Assembly: GCA_946479905.1 (NCBI GenBank) | Contig: CAMLIA010000032.1 | Coordinates: 1-27,226 of the forward strand | Direction of reading: 5' to 3' | From: an uncultured Frankiales bacterium | GTDB taxonomy: Bacteria > Actinomycetota > Actinomycetes > Mycobacteriales > SCTD01 | Length of the DNA: 27,226 bases | Shown here: positions 7,808-15,806 of the stretch, piece after piece | Numbering within the stretch: the first letter of the stretch is position 1 | How the letters are laid out: every line of letters begins with the position of its first letter | Program-made: the position numbers and the translations under genes | The notes under the pieces: generated by a model | Told to the model about the DNA's origin: nothing | The model's input: only the letters and a program-made list of their open reading frames with translations | Database searches by the model: none

Positions 7808-8604
7808 GCGAGGTCCGCGAAAGAGGCGCTGCGGCGCTGGAAGACGGCCAGTCCGACGAGCACGAAGAAGGCACCGGCACCGAACGAGATGAGCGTCGCG
7901 GTCCCGTCGAAGGCCTGTCCCATCAGGGCGGTTCGGGCCAGCGACACCACGCCGAACATCGGGTTGATCGCTAGGAGGCCGCGCAGCGTGGTCGGAAGCC
8001 GCATCGGGTCGTAGAGGATCGGCGTCGCGTAGAACGCCATGAGCAGCCCCGACTCGACGACGAACCTGACGTCCCGGACCGCTGGGTGGAAGGCGCAGGC
8101 GAAGCAGCCCAGTCCCGTCCCTATCAGGCCGACCAGGACCGGGACGAACGGCAGCAGCAGAACCTCGACGCCAAGCGTCCCGAACGCGATGGCGGCGACG
8201 ATCAGCACGACCATCTGCAGGAGGAACACGAGGATGACCGAGAGCACCTGCGAGAGCGGGAAGACGATCGCCGGCATCGGGATCTTCCGCAACAGCGACG
8301 CGTTGTCGACCGCCGAGGTGGTCGCGGCGCTGACCCCGCCCGAGAAGCACTGCCAGGTCATGATCCCGGTGAGGACGTAGAGCGGGTAGTGGGGTCCGCG
8401 GGCGACCTTGAACACCTCGGTGAACAGGAACGTCAGCACGACGGCCTGCACGAGCGGCTGGACGAAGGCCCAGCCGAGGCCGAGCCGGCTGCCGAGGTAG
8501 CGCAGCCGGAAGGTGCGCTTGGCCAGCAGCCAGGTGATGCCGGCCCAGTGGAGCAGGCCGCCCTCACGAGCGGTGGCGAGGGGAAGCTGTCCGGTCGAGG
8601 TCAC
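7804..8604 (-). CDS. wzm: ABC-2 type polysaccharide exporter permease (Wzm/TagG type)
   Basis: Encodes 266 aa from a GTG that overlaps the GT2 stop as GTGA. An amphipathic N-terminal segment (LAKRTFRLRYLGSRLGLGWAF) is followed by about six hydrophobic helices, as in the ABC-2 membrane family. The motif YLGSRLGLGWAFVQPL is typical of permeases for O-antigens and teichoic acids. It pairs with the ATPase directly downstream. The likely substrate is the undecaprenyl-linked glycan made by the neighbouring glycosyltransferases; substrate specificity cannot be read from the sequence. Confidence 0.92.
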   Translation of the reverse strand: MTSTGQLPLATAREGGLLHWAGITWLLAKRTFRLRYLGSRLGLGWAFVQPLVQAVVLTFLFTEVFKVARGPHYPLYVLTGIMTWQCFSGGVSAATTSAVDNASLLRKIPMPAIVFPLSQVLSVILVFLLQMVVLIVAAIAFGTLGVEVLLLPFVPVLVGLIGTGLGCFACAFHPAVRDVRFVVESGLLMAFYATPILYDPMRLPTTLRGLLAINPMFGVVSLARTALMGQAFDGTATLISFGAGAFFVLVGLAVFQRRSASFADLA

Positions 8605-9539
8605 AGCAGCAGGCTCCGGTGGCGGATGCTGCCGCGCACGCAGCCGACGACCTCAGCGGCGTCGACGAGGAACCGGCCGGGGAGGCTCCCCAGGTTCGAC
8701 CCGCGTGCCGGGTGCCACCACTTGCGGTCGACCACCCACGGGGCGACGAGGGTCAGGGTCAGCGGCTGCACCGGTGCGGCGGCGAGCCCGACGAGAGCCA
8801 GCAGGGTCGCGGGGTGGGTGCGCTTCCAGAAGACGCCGTAGTGAGCGGCGGCGCGCATCTCCGGGTGCCGGCGCAGCACGAGCGGCAGGTCGGTCCAGCG
8901 GGTGGCGCTGGCGCGGGCAAGGCTTCGGGCTGTTCCCGGGTGCACGTCGTGCAGGACGTGGGCCTCCGGCACGAACACCCGCTCACGGCCGAGCTGCTCG
9001 ATGACCCGCATGCCGAGGTCGGTGTCCTCCCCGCCGTTGCGGAAAACCTCGTCGAAGCCGCCGACTGCCGCCAGGTCCGCCTTCGCCATGAACGTGTTGG
9101 CGGTCTGCATGAAGCGCGCGTCGCGGACCGTCAGGCTGCGCGACCAGGCGCTCTCCTTGTCGCGCTGCGCCGGGTCGGGGTCCACCTTCCCGACCACGAG
9201 GGCGCCGCCCTCCCGGACGCGGGTCAGTCCCGCGCGCAGCCAGCCGGGTGTCGGCTGGCAGTCGTCGTCGGTGAAGGCGATCCAGTCGGCGCGGGCCGCC
9301 CGCCACGCGTCGTTGCGCGCCGCCGCGGGACCGCGGTTGGCGGGGTGCTCGAGCAGGGTGATCTCGAGCGGGCTGGCCGCGACGATGGCGCGGGTCTCGG
9401 TGAGGTCGCCGGACCCGTCGTCGCTGACGATCACCTCAAACGGCTCGTCGAGGTCCTGCTTCGCCAGCGCGGCCAGCATCCGGCCCAGCGCCTGAGGTCG
9501 CCGGAACGTGGCGCAGACCACCGACACGGCTGGTGTCAT
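8601..9539 (-). CDS. Glycosyltransferase family 2 (GT-A)
   Basis: Encodes 312 aa from the ATG at 9539. The frame is open upstream to 9707, but the family alignment begins at PAVSVVCATFRRP, so the extra part is rejected. Motifs: VSDDGSGD for nucleotide binding, the metal-binding TDDDCQP, and an ED motif in NGGEDTDLGMR expected to hold the catalytic base. The C-terminus has hydrophobic patches (YGVFWKRTHPATLLALVGLAA) that may attach it to the membrane. It is an inverting enzyme of cytoplasmic glycan assembly with unknown donor. A 31-base gap separates it from the membrane acyltransferase gene upstream. Confidence 0.9.
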   Translation of the reverse strand: MTPAVSVVCATFRRPQALGRMLAALAKQDLDEPFEVIVSDDGSGDLTETRAIVAASPLEITLLEHPANRGPAAARNDAWRAARADWIAFTDDDCQPTPGWLRAGLTRVREGGALVVGKVDPDPAQRDKESAWSRSLTVRDARFMQTANTFMAKADLAAVGGFDEVFRNGGEDTDLGMRVIEQLGRERVFVPEAHVLHDVHPGTARSLARASATRWTDLPLVLRRHPEMRAAAHYGVFWKRTHPATLLALVGLAAAPVQPLTLTLVAPWVVDRKWWHPARGSNLGSLPGRFLVDAAEVVGCVRGSIRHRSLLL

Positions 9540-9570
9540 GGCGTGGTCCCCAAGCTGTCGTCGGCGGCTG

Positions 9571-10740
9571 TCATCCAAGACCACGTGCGACGGCCTCAGA
9601 CCTCGCGGCCTCCCGCGCGACGATCCGCCGGCGCAACGCCTTCTCGACGGGACGCTCGACGTAGGTGTGCAGCGCCAAGGCAAGCGCGAGCGCCACCAGG
9701 ACGACACCGGCCAGGACAGGCAGGCCGTGCAGCCGGTGCCGCACGCTCAGCGGGAGCTGACCGGCGAACTGGATGACCGACACGTGCACGAGGTAGAACG
9801 CGAACGACGCCCCCCCGAGCAGCACCGGGAGGGGGCGTGCCAACCAGGTGGGCCTGCCTGCGAGGTCCGTGGCTGCGAGCGCCACGACGAGGGCGGCCAC
9901 CGGCAGCACCACGATCACGTCGGAGTAGAGGTTTCCCAGCGCCCTGTCCCCGCGGACGGCGTCGAAGTACTGGCCTCCGGTCAGCAGCGCCGCAGCCATG
10001 TAGGCTGCGCCAGCGACTACTGCTGCCTGCGTCGCCGTCCACGACGGCCGCCAGCCCGACCGGATCGCCCAGCCGAGGGTGACGCCGATGAGGAACTCCC
10101 CGACCCGGTAGGCCGGGAAGACCGCCAGCGAGAGCAGGGCGAACGTGCCGGTGGTGACCGCACGGACGACGAGCGGTACGACGGCCAGCGCCACGAACGA
10201 CACGGCGATGGTCGCGATCGCCTCGCGCCGACCGCCGCGACGCAGCAGCGGGACGAGGAAGGGCAGCAGCGCGTAGAAGAAGGCCTCGCAGGCGAGCGAC
10301 CAGGACGGGCCGTTGCCGGCGAAGTACCACGCCGGGTCGGGGATCCAGCCGTGCACCAGCGCGAGGCCGGCGGCGTTCTGGCCGAGGGACGGTTCGCGTG
10401 CGCCGACGACGGGAGCGACGACCAGCACTACCGCAGCCCAGGTCAGGGCGTGCAGCGGCCACACCCGGGCGAAGCGGCGGCCGTAGAAGCCGCTGCGGGT
10501 GCGGCGCTCGTCCCAGCTCCACGCCAGGACGAACCCGGAGAGCACGAAGAACGCAGTGACCCCGACGTAGCCGACGACCGCGAAGTGCCGGGTGCCCGGG
10601 ATCCAGGCCACCCCCCGGTTGCCGTCGTGCAGGATCTCGGGAGCCAGCGTGTGGTGCAGCAGGACGCCGCCGGCTGCGAGGAACCGGAGGCCGGTGAGGG
10701 AGTCGATGCGCGGGGCGTCGGTCGCCGTCGTCGCCTCCAT
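9571..10740 (-). CDS. Acyltransferase family 3 (OafA/YrhL-like) membrane protein
   Basis: Encodes 389 aa with an ATG start. The N-terminal signature IDSLTGLRFLAAGGVLLHH contains the conserved Arg and His (His29/His30) essential in this family. About ten hydrophobic helices follow, along with the family motifs FFVLSGFVLAW, PSWSLACEAFFYALLP and FAFYLVHVSV. No SGNH domain is attached. The family transfers acetyl or other acyl groups across the membrane to sugars of surface glycans. It is the first gene of the - strand exporter operon, so its promoter should lie in the 10741-10984 gap shared with the divergent hydrolase-like gene. Confidence 0.92.
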   Translation of the reverse strand: MEATTATDAPRIDSLTGLRFLAAGGVLLHHTLAPEILHDGNRGVAWIPGTRHFAVVGYVGVTAFFVLSGFVLAWSWDERRTRSGFYGRRFARVWPLHALTWAAVVLVVAPVVGAREPSLGQNAAGLALVHGWIPDPAWYFAGNGPSWSLACEAFFYALLPFLVPLLRRGGRREAIATIAVSFVALAVVPLVVRAVTTGTFALLSLAVFPAYRVGEFLIGVTLGWAIRSGWRPSWTATQAAVVAGAAYMAAALLTGGQYFDAVRGDRALGNLYSDVIVVLPVAALVVALAATDLAGRPTWLARPLPVLLGGASFAFYLVHVSVIQFAGQLPLSVRHRLHGLPVLAGVVLVALALALALHTYVERPVEKALRRRIVAREAARSEAVARGLG

Positions 10741-10984
10741 CGCACCAATCTCTCACGCGAGCAACCGGCCGGTCGCGAGGCGCCGCGATCCTCCGTGGAT
10801 TTCGCCCGGTCTGGCCCTTCATGGCCCTCTGGGCGGGTCCGAAATGTCGTGATCACGAAAGGCTGGACTACCTGTAGTAGTCCCTTTTGATGGTCTTCGT
10901 CTCGGGCCGATGTGGAACCGGACATTGCGTGCAACCTTGCGCAAAGTTCACGCAGATCCCCTCGAGAGCAGAGGCCTTCTCCAG
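10741..10984. promoter_or_regulatory. Divergent promoter region with several dyad elements
   Basis: This 244-base gap lies between two divergent genes and is visibly richer in A/T than its surroundings. It holds a perfect 12-base palindrome TCGTGATCACGA (10847-10858), a 7-base inverted repeat GGACTAC/GTAGTCC with a 5-base loop (10865-10883) followed by CTTTT, and a pair of TTGC/GCAA dyads (10925-10934 and 10937-10944). These are good operator candidates for control of the acyltransferase operon and the secreted hydrolase-like gene. I see no convincing -35/-10 pair, so promoter positions are not assigned. The GGACTAC stem plus T-run could instead be a weak + strand terminator. Confidence 0.5.
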
Positions 10985-12451
10985 ATGCGAACCATCCGCT
11001 TCGTGACCCCCGTTGTCCTCGCGCTGACCGTGGCCCTGGGGGTCACCGGCACGGCCTCGGCCAAGCCAGCGACGAAGGCCGCGACGACCGGCTCCACCAC
11101 CACGACGACCACCACGACGACCAGCAGCGTGACCTCCCCGCTGACGGCAGCGGCTCTCCAACGCGCCGCCGCCGCGCCGACCCACTTCGGGTTCGGCCTG
11201 CAGGCCAGCACCGACACCAAGGGCATGGGCAACTGGATGCCGCGCTCCGGCGCTGCCTGGGACTACGCCTACCGCTACATCGGCGGCGGCGCCGGCACCC
11301 CGGGCAACTGGACCACCTGGGCGCCGTCGGGGACCTACCCGATCACCTACGCCCAGACGGCGGCCTCCAAGGGCTACACGCCGGTGTTCAGCTACTACCA
11401 GATGCTGTACGGCGCCGGATCCTGCACCGCGGCCGCCTGCGGTGAGCCGCAGACCGACCTCACCAACCTGAACACCCCCTCCGTGATGAAGGGCTACCTC
11501 GAGGACTGGGCGCTGCTCATGCAGCGCCTCGGCACCGGCACCTACGGCGGCGTCGTCGGCTACGGCAAGGACGTCATCGTGCACGTCGAGCCCGACCTCA
11601 ACGGCTTCGCGCAGATGTCCGCCAACGGCACGCAGAGCTGCTACGGGTTCTGTACCGCGACGGGTGCCAACCCGTCGTACCTGAAGGCGTCCGTCGCCAG
11701 CTCCGGCTTCGCCGCGGCTGCCGGCCTCCCGAACACCTACGCCGGGTTCAACCAGGCGCTGCTGAAGATCCGCGACCTGTACGCGCCGAACGTCCGGCTC
11801 GCCACGCACGTCAGCAACTGGGCCACCGGCTTCGACCTCAACTCCGCCACGAGCGTCCTCGACCCGGTCGCGCTCGGCCACCAGACGGCCGCGTTCGTCG
11901 GTGCCCTGGGTGCCACCACGTCCGCCCCGGGCATCTCGACCTACGACATGCTCTTCAACGACGTCTCCAACAAGGACGCCGGCTACTACACCTACGTGCT
12001 CGGCAAGCCACGGTTCTGGGACCAGGACAACACCGTCTTCCCGAACTTCCACCGGTGGGAGGACTACGTCCGCACCGTGACGACCGACACCGGCAAGAAG
12101 GCCATCCTGTGGCAGACCCCGATCGGCAACCAGATCTACACGAGCATGAACAACACGCCCGGCCACTACCAGGACAACCGCGTGGAGTACCTCTTCAACC
12201 ACGTGTCCGAGGTGGCCTCGGCCGGCATCACCGGCGTGCTGTTCGGGACGACGCTGGCGACCGCCTCGAACTATGCCGACTGGGCCGGTGACGGTGTGAC
12301 CAACCCGGCGCCCATCTGCAACAGCGACGGCTGGAGTTCCGGAAAGACCGTCTGCACCACCACCCCGTCGATCGTGGCGGACGACGACGGCGGCTATCTG
12401 CGCCAGCGCGGCCAGATCTACTACGCGTCGGCCCCGCTGCCCCTGTCCTGA
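10985..12451 (+). CDS. Secreted glycoside-hydrolase-like protein, uncharacterised
   Basis: Encodes 488 aa from the ATG at 10985, chosen because it gives a proper signal peptide (MRTIRF, hydrophobic core, cleavage after TASA). The frame is open from 10910. The mature protein starts with an Ala/Lys/Thr linker holding a run of nine threonines (about residue 40). A large domain of alternating strands and helices follows, looking like a (beta/alpha)8 barrel: HFGFGLQAS, YTPVFSYYQM, VIVHVEPDLNGF, LATHVSNW, ILWQTPIGN and GVLFGTT can be read as successive strands. VEPD resembles the acidic strand-end motif of some cellulases (GH6-like), but the rest does not match that family to my eye. The likely role is trimming or degrading the extracellular polymer; catalytic residues are not proven. 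A strong hairpin follows the stop. Confidence 0.8.
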   Translation: MRTIRFVTPVVLALTVALGVTGTASAKPATKAATTGSTTTTTTTTTSSVTSPLTAAALQRAAAAPTHFGFGLQASTDTKGMGNWMPRSGAAWDYAYRYIGGGAGTPGNWTTWAPSGTYPITYAQTAASKGYTPVFSYYQMLYGAGSCTAAACGEPQTDLTNLNTPSVMKGYLEDWALLMQRLGTGTYGGVVGYGKDVIVHVEPDLNGFAQMSANGTQSCYGFCTATGANPSYLKASVASSGFAAAAGLPNTYAGFNQALLKIRDLYAPNVRLATHVSNWATGFDLNSATSVLDPVALGHQTAAFVGALGATTSAPGISTYDMLFNDVSNKDAGYYTYVLGKPRFWDQDNTVFPNFHRWEDYVRTVTTDTGKKAILWQTPIGNQIYTSMNNTPGHYQDNRVEYLFNHVSEVASAGITGVLFGTTLATASNYADWAGDGVTNPAPICNSDGWSSGKTVCTTTPSIVADDDGGYLRQRGQIYYASAPLPLS

Positions 12452-12468
12452 TCCACCGATTCCCGGCA

Positions 12469-12508
12469 TGACGGCCGGCGAGGCGCGCGTGCGCCTCGCA
12501 GGCCGTCA
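12469..12508 (+). terminator. Strong hairpin terminator after the hydrolase-like gene
   Basis: A two-part perfect stem: TGACGGCC/GGCCGTCA (outer 8 pairs) and CGAGGCGC/GCGCCTCG (inner 8 pairs) around a GCGT tetraloop, with 2-base symmetrical interruptions (gg and ca). It starts 17 bases after the stop codon. No T-run follows, which is common for actinobacterial hairpin terminators. It should limit read-through into the next gene. Confidence 0.75.
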
Positions 12509-12550
12509 GCGTGGGCAGGAAACCGGCGAGCTCTGGCGAATGCTCAGGAG

Positions 12551-12571
12551 GGCGGCGGAACGTCCGCCGCC
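12551..12571 (+). promoter_or_regulatory. Perfect 9-bp hairpin just ahead of the acyltransferase start
   Basis: GGCGGCGGA and TCCGCCGCC form a perfect 9-pair stem with a 3-base loop. It ends right before the purine-rich GGGGGACGGAG (12572-12582) that would serve as Shine-Dalgarno for the GTG at 12592. This position suits a 5' leader structure affecting translation, or a second terminator in tandem with the one at 12469-12508. No known riboswitch class is recognised. Confidence 0.45.
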
Positions 12572-12591
12572 GGGGGACGGAGCACGCTGCG

Positions 12592-14439
12592 GTGATTGCC
12601 TACAGGCCGGACATCGACGGGCTGCGCGCGGTGGCGGTGGGTTCCGTCGTCGCCTACCACTTCGGCTTCCCCGGCGTCACGGGCGGCTTCCTCGGCGTCG
12701 ACGTCTTCTTCGTCATCTCCGGCTTCCTCATCACCAGCCTGATCGTGCGCGAGCTCGACGACGGCACCTTCACGATCGCCGACTTCTACAAGCGACGGGT
12801 GCGACGCATCTTCCCGGCGCTGTTCGTGATGATGGCGGTCGTCTGCCTCGCGGCCGTGTTCACGATGTTCTCGACCGACCTGCACCTGCTGCGCAACAAC
12901 GTCGTCGCCACGGCGATGTTCTCGAGCAACATCTACTTCTGGCGGACCAGCGACTACTTCGCCGCCCCAGCCGCGAACCAGCCGCTCCTCCACACCTGGT
13001 CGCTGGCGGTCGAGGAGCAGTACTACGTGCTCTTCCCGCTCCTGCTCCTGCTCCTGCACCGGCGCTTCCCGAAGTGGCGGGCCAAGGTCCTGTGGGTCGG
13101 CACGCTCGGATCGCTGCTGATGTGCACGGTGCTGCTGAAGAGCAACCCGACGGCCGCGTTCTACCTGCTCCCGGCCAGGGCGTGGGAGCTCGGCGCGGGT
13201 GCTGTGCTCGCCGTGGGTGCCGTGCCGGCGCTGTCGCGCGCTCGAGTGCGCGACGCCGTCTCGGTCGCGGGCCTCGCCCTCATCGTGCTGTCGCTCGTCG
13301 GCAGGGAGCCCAAGGTCCAGCACACGTGGCCGATGGCCCTGCTCGCGGTCGTGGGGACCGCCCTCGTCATCCACGGCGGCCGGCAGTCGCTCGCCGGTCG
13401 GCTGCTCGCGCTGCGCCCGCTCGTGGTCCTCGGGCTGATGTCCTACAGCCTCTACCTGTGGCACTGGCCGCTACTCGTCCTCTACCGGGACTACGCGCTC
13501 GGACCGCCGAGCCACGTCATGGGCCTGTGGCTCACGCTGATCAGCCTCGCCCTGGCTGCGCTCTCCTGGCGGTTCGTGGAGCGCCCGCTGCGTCGCTTCC
13601 ACTTCCCGTCGACCCGGCGGCTGCTCGTCGTCGTCGGTACCGCCATCGCGTCGGCGGGCGTTGTCGCCGTGCTCGTCCAGCCCGCGGGTGCGGTCGTCAA
13701 CCCGACCACGCCGGCGGTGCAGCAGCTGCTGGCCTACGCCCACTACTCGCACGGGTACCAGTTCCGCAGCAACCAGTGCTTCCTCGGATCGCATGCGTCG
13801 GCCTCCTTCGACAGAGCGACCTGCCTGCACGTCGCCCCGGACAAGCCCAACCTGCTCCTCGTCGGCGACAGCCAGGCGGCGGACATGTGGCGGGCACTGC
13901 AGGAGGCACTGCCCGATGCAAACCTCATGCAGGCCACGTCCTCCGGCTGCAAGCCGATCCTCGGCACACCCGGTGTCCCGACCTGCACGGCACTACGTGA
14001 CGAGGTGCTGGGGTCTTTCCTGAGCGCCCATCACATCGACACCGTGATCCTCTCGTCGCGGTGGAGCCCGGCCGACGTGAACCCGCTGCTCGCGACCGCT
14101 CGCGCGCTGCACCGACGCGTGCCACGCGTGGTCGTCATCGGACCGCACGTCGAGTACCTCGACGCCCTCCCCAAGCTGCTGGCTCGTGGGCTCGTGAACG
14201 GCGACCCGGGGCTGGCGCGTCGGCGCCTCGACCCGGAACGGTTCGCCCTCGACCAGCAGATGCGAAGCGCCGTCCCTGCCGCCGGGTTCGAGTACCTGTC
14301 GCTGACCGACGTGCTGTGCCACGACGGCTCCTGCCGCGAGTACGTGCGCGACGACGTGCCCACCGCGTCCGACTACGGCCACCTGACCCTGCAGGGCGCC
14401 CGCCTCATCGCCGCGGCCTTCGCCCCCAAGCTCCGCTGA
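12592..14439 (+). CDS. Acyltransferase family 3 fused to C-terminal SGNH domain
   Basis: Encodes 615 aa from the GTG at 12592, which places the family start YRPDIDGLRAVAV at residue 4; the frame is open to 12511, but that part overlaps the 12551-12571 hairpin. The N-terminal half has His23 in VVAYHFG, GGFLGVDVFFVISGFLIT, WSLAVEEQYYVLFP and about ten or eleven helices: the OafA-type acyl carrier across the membrane. After the last helix (about 365) an extracytoplasmic SGNH domain follows, with VGDSQ (Ser427) and SDYGHLT (Asp594, His597) forming a complete triad. Such fusions O-acetylate surface polysaccharides, taking acyl groups from the membrane domain. Cys pairs in the outer domain may form disulfides. 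It ends 10 bases from the convergent BY-kinase stop. Confidence 0.93.
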   Translation: MIAYRPDIDGLRAVAVGSVVAYHFGFPGVTGGFLGVDVFFVISGFLITSLIVRELDDGTFTIADFYKRRVRRIFPALFVMMAVVCLAAVFTMFSTDLHLLRNNVVATAMFSSNIYFWRTSDYFAAPAANQPLLHTWSLAVEEQYYVLFPLLLLLLHRRFPKWRAKVLWVGTLGSLLMCTVLLKSNPTAAFYLLPARAWELGAGAVLAVGAVPALSRARVRDAVSVAGLALIVLSLVGREPKVQHTWPMALLAVVGTALVIHGGRQSLAGRLLALRPLVVLGLMSYSLYLWHWPLLVLYRDYALGPPSHVMGLWLTLISLALAALSWRFVERPLRRFHFPSTRRLLVVVGTAIASAGVVAVLVQPAGAVVNPTTPAVQQLLAYAHYSHGYQFRSNQCFLGSHASASFDRATCLHVAPDKPNLLLVGDSQAADMWRALQEALPDANLMQATSSGCKPILGTPGVPTCTALRDEVLGSFLSAHHIDTVILSSRWSPADVNPLLATARALHRRVPRVVVIGPHVEYLDALPKLLARGLVNGDPGLARRRLDPERFALDQQMRSAVPAAGFEYLSLTDVLCHDGSCREYVRDDVPTASDYGHLTLQGARLIAAAFAPKLR

Positions 14440-14449
14440 TGCCGTCGCG

Positions 14450-15796
14450 TCAGATGCGGAGGCCGGACTCGGCGTGGTAGGTCGCGTAGTAGCCCTCTGC
14501 TGAGGACTTCTTGGCAGCGTTGAGGACCGAGCCGATGACCGGGGCGTTGACGCCGTCGAGCCGGCGGCGCGCCTCAGCCGCCTGGCCGCGCTGGGTCTTG
14601 CCGGCCCGGACGACCAGGACGACGCCCTCGACCTGGGTGGACAGCACCACGGCGTCGGTCACCGGGATGACGGGCGGCGCGTCGATGATGATGACGTTGG
14701 CGTGCTCGTGGAGGTCCTGGATCAACCTGCCCATCGCCTGGGAGCCGACCATCTCGCTCGGGTTGGGCGGGAGCGTCCCGGCGGGCAGCACGAGCAGGCC
14801 ATCCTGCCAGACCTGCAGGGCTTCCTCGAGGGTGGCCGACTTGGTGATGACACTCGTGACGCCGACGACACCCTCCAGACCCAGCACCGACGCGACGCTG
14901 GCGCGACGCAGGTCCGCATCGACGAGCACCGTGCGCTCGCCGCTCTGCGCCAGTGCGATGGCCAGGTTGATCGCGGTGGTCGTCTTGCCCTCGCCCGGCG
15001 ACGGCGAGGTGACCATGATGACGTGAACCGGGTTATCAGGATCGGCGTGGGTGACGCCGGTGCGCAACGTCCGGTAGGTCTCCGCAACCGGGTCGTTGCC
15101 GAGGGCCGCCGGGGCACCACCCGTCCGGTGCCTGGGAATGACCCCGAGAACCGGTGCGTGGGTGGTCGCCTCAGTCTGCGCGCCGGTCTTCACGGACCGG
15201 TCGAGGGCTTCCAGCGCAACACCGAGGGCGATCCCGGCAGCGAAACCGAGCAGCCCGCCGACGATGACGTTGTAGTTGGTCCGGGGCGCGATCTGCCGGC
15301 CACGGGTGGCGGGGTCGATCACCTGCAGCTGGATGCCAGGCCCCTGCGGCTGGTCCTGCGTCTTCTGCAGAGCCGCCACGGTGTCGGACAGGGCGAGCGT
15401 CGTGGCGTTCGCGATCGACTGCGCCCGCAGCGGGTCCTTGTCGTCGACGCGGATCTCGAGGATCAGCTTCTGCGGCAGTGCAGTTGCGGTGATGCGGCCA
15501 CGCAGCGACTCGACCGAATCGGTGAGCCGCAGCCGCTGGATGACGCGCGTCGCCACGGATCGCGAGGAGGCGATCTGGGCATAGGTCGGCAGCAGGTCGG
15601 CGAGCAGCTGGACACCCTGGAACTGCGCGGTCGTGCTCTGGAGCGCAGGGATGTTGACGTAGACCTGCGACTTCGACTCGTAGACCCGGTCGGTCGTGTG
15701 GTTGAGCAGCAGTCCGCCGGCCAGACCCGCCACGAGGCACAGCAGCAGCGACAGGTAACGCCGTCGAAGCACCTGCAGCAGTCCCGCTGTGTCCAT
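14450..15796 (-). CDS. Wzz-domain tyrosine autokinase (BY-kinase, polysaccharide chain-length regulator)
   Basis: Encodes 448 aa with an ATG start. The N-terminal Wzz part has membrane helices at about 15-31 and 176-195 flanking an external region. The cytoplasmic kinase part has Walker A SPGEGKTTT (266-274), Walker A' VLVDADLRR (290-298) and Walker B IIIDAPP (369-375). The C-terminus carries a short tyrosine cluster (Tyr436, 437, 440) as the expected autophosphorylation site. Fusion of co-polymerase and kinase in one chain is the usual form in actinobacteria, while Bacillus splits them. It sets the length and export of Wzy-type polymers by cycling phosphorylation. It starts 10 bases after the GT4 stop, as the last gene of the second operon. 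Confidence 0.93.
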   Translation of the reverse strand: MDTAGLLQVLRRRYLSLLLCLVAGLAGGLLLNHTTDRVYESKSQVYVNIPALQSTTAQFQGVQLLADLLPTYAQIASSRSVATRVIQRLRLTDSVESLRGRITATALPQKLILEIRVDDKDPLRAQSIANATTLALSDTVAALQKTQDQPQGPGIQLQVIDPATRGRQIAPRTNYNVIVGGLLGFAAGIALGVALEALDRSVKTGAQTEATTHAPVLGVIPRHRTGGAPAALGNDPVAETYRTLRTGVTHADPDNPVHVIMVTSPSPGEGKTTTAINLAIALAQSGERTVLVDADLRRASVASVLGLEGVVGVTSVITKSATLEEALQVWQDGLLVLPAGTLPPNPSEMVGSQAMGRLIQDLHEHANVIIIDAPPVIPVTDAVVLSTQVEGVVLVVRAGKTQRGQAAEARRRLDGVNAPVIGSVLNAAKKSSAEGYYATYHAESGLRI

Positions 15797-15806
15797 GCGA
15801 AGAAAC

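Noticed and set aside
11092..11135. CRISPR or tandem repeat array
   Set aside because: It is only an in-frame run of Thr codons; no array of direct repeats with spacers was seen anywhere in the window.
10868..12469. Long - strand open frame opposite the secreted hydrolase-like gene
   Set aside because: The product is Val/Gly/Arg/Ala-biased without domains; the + strand product has a signal peptide and ordered domain.
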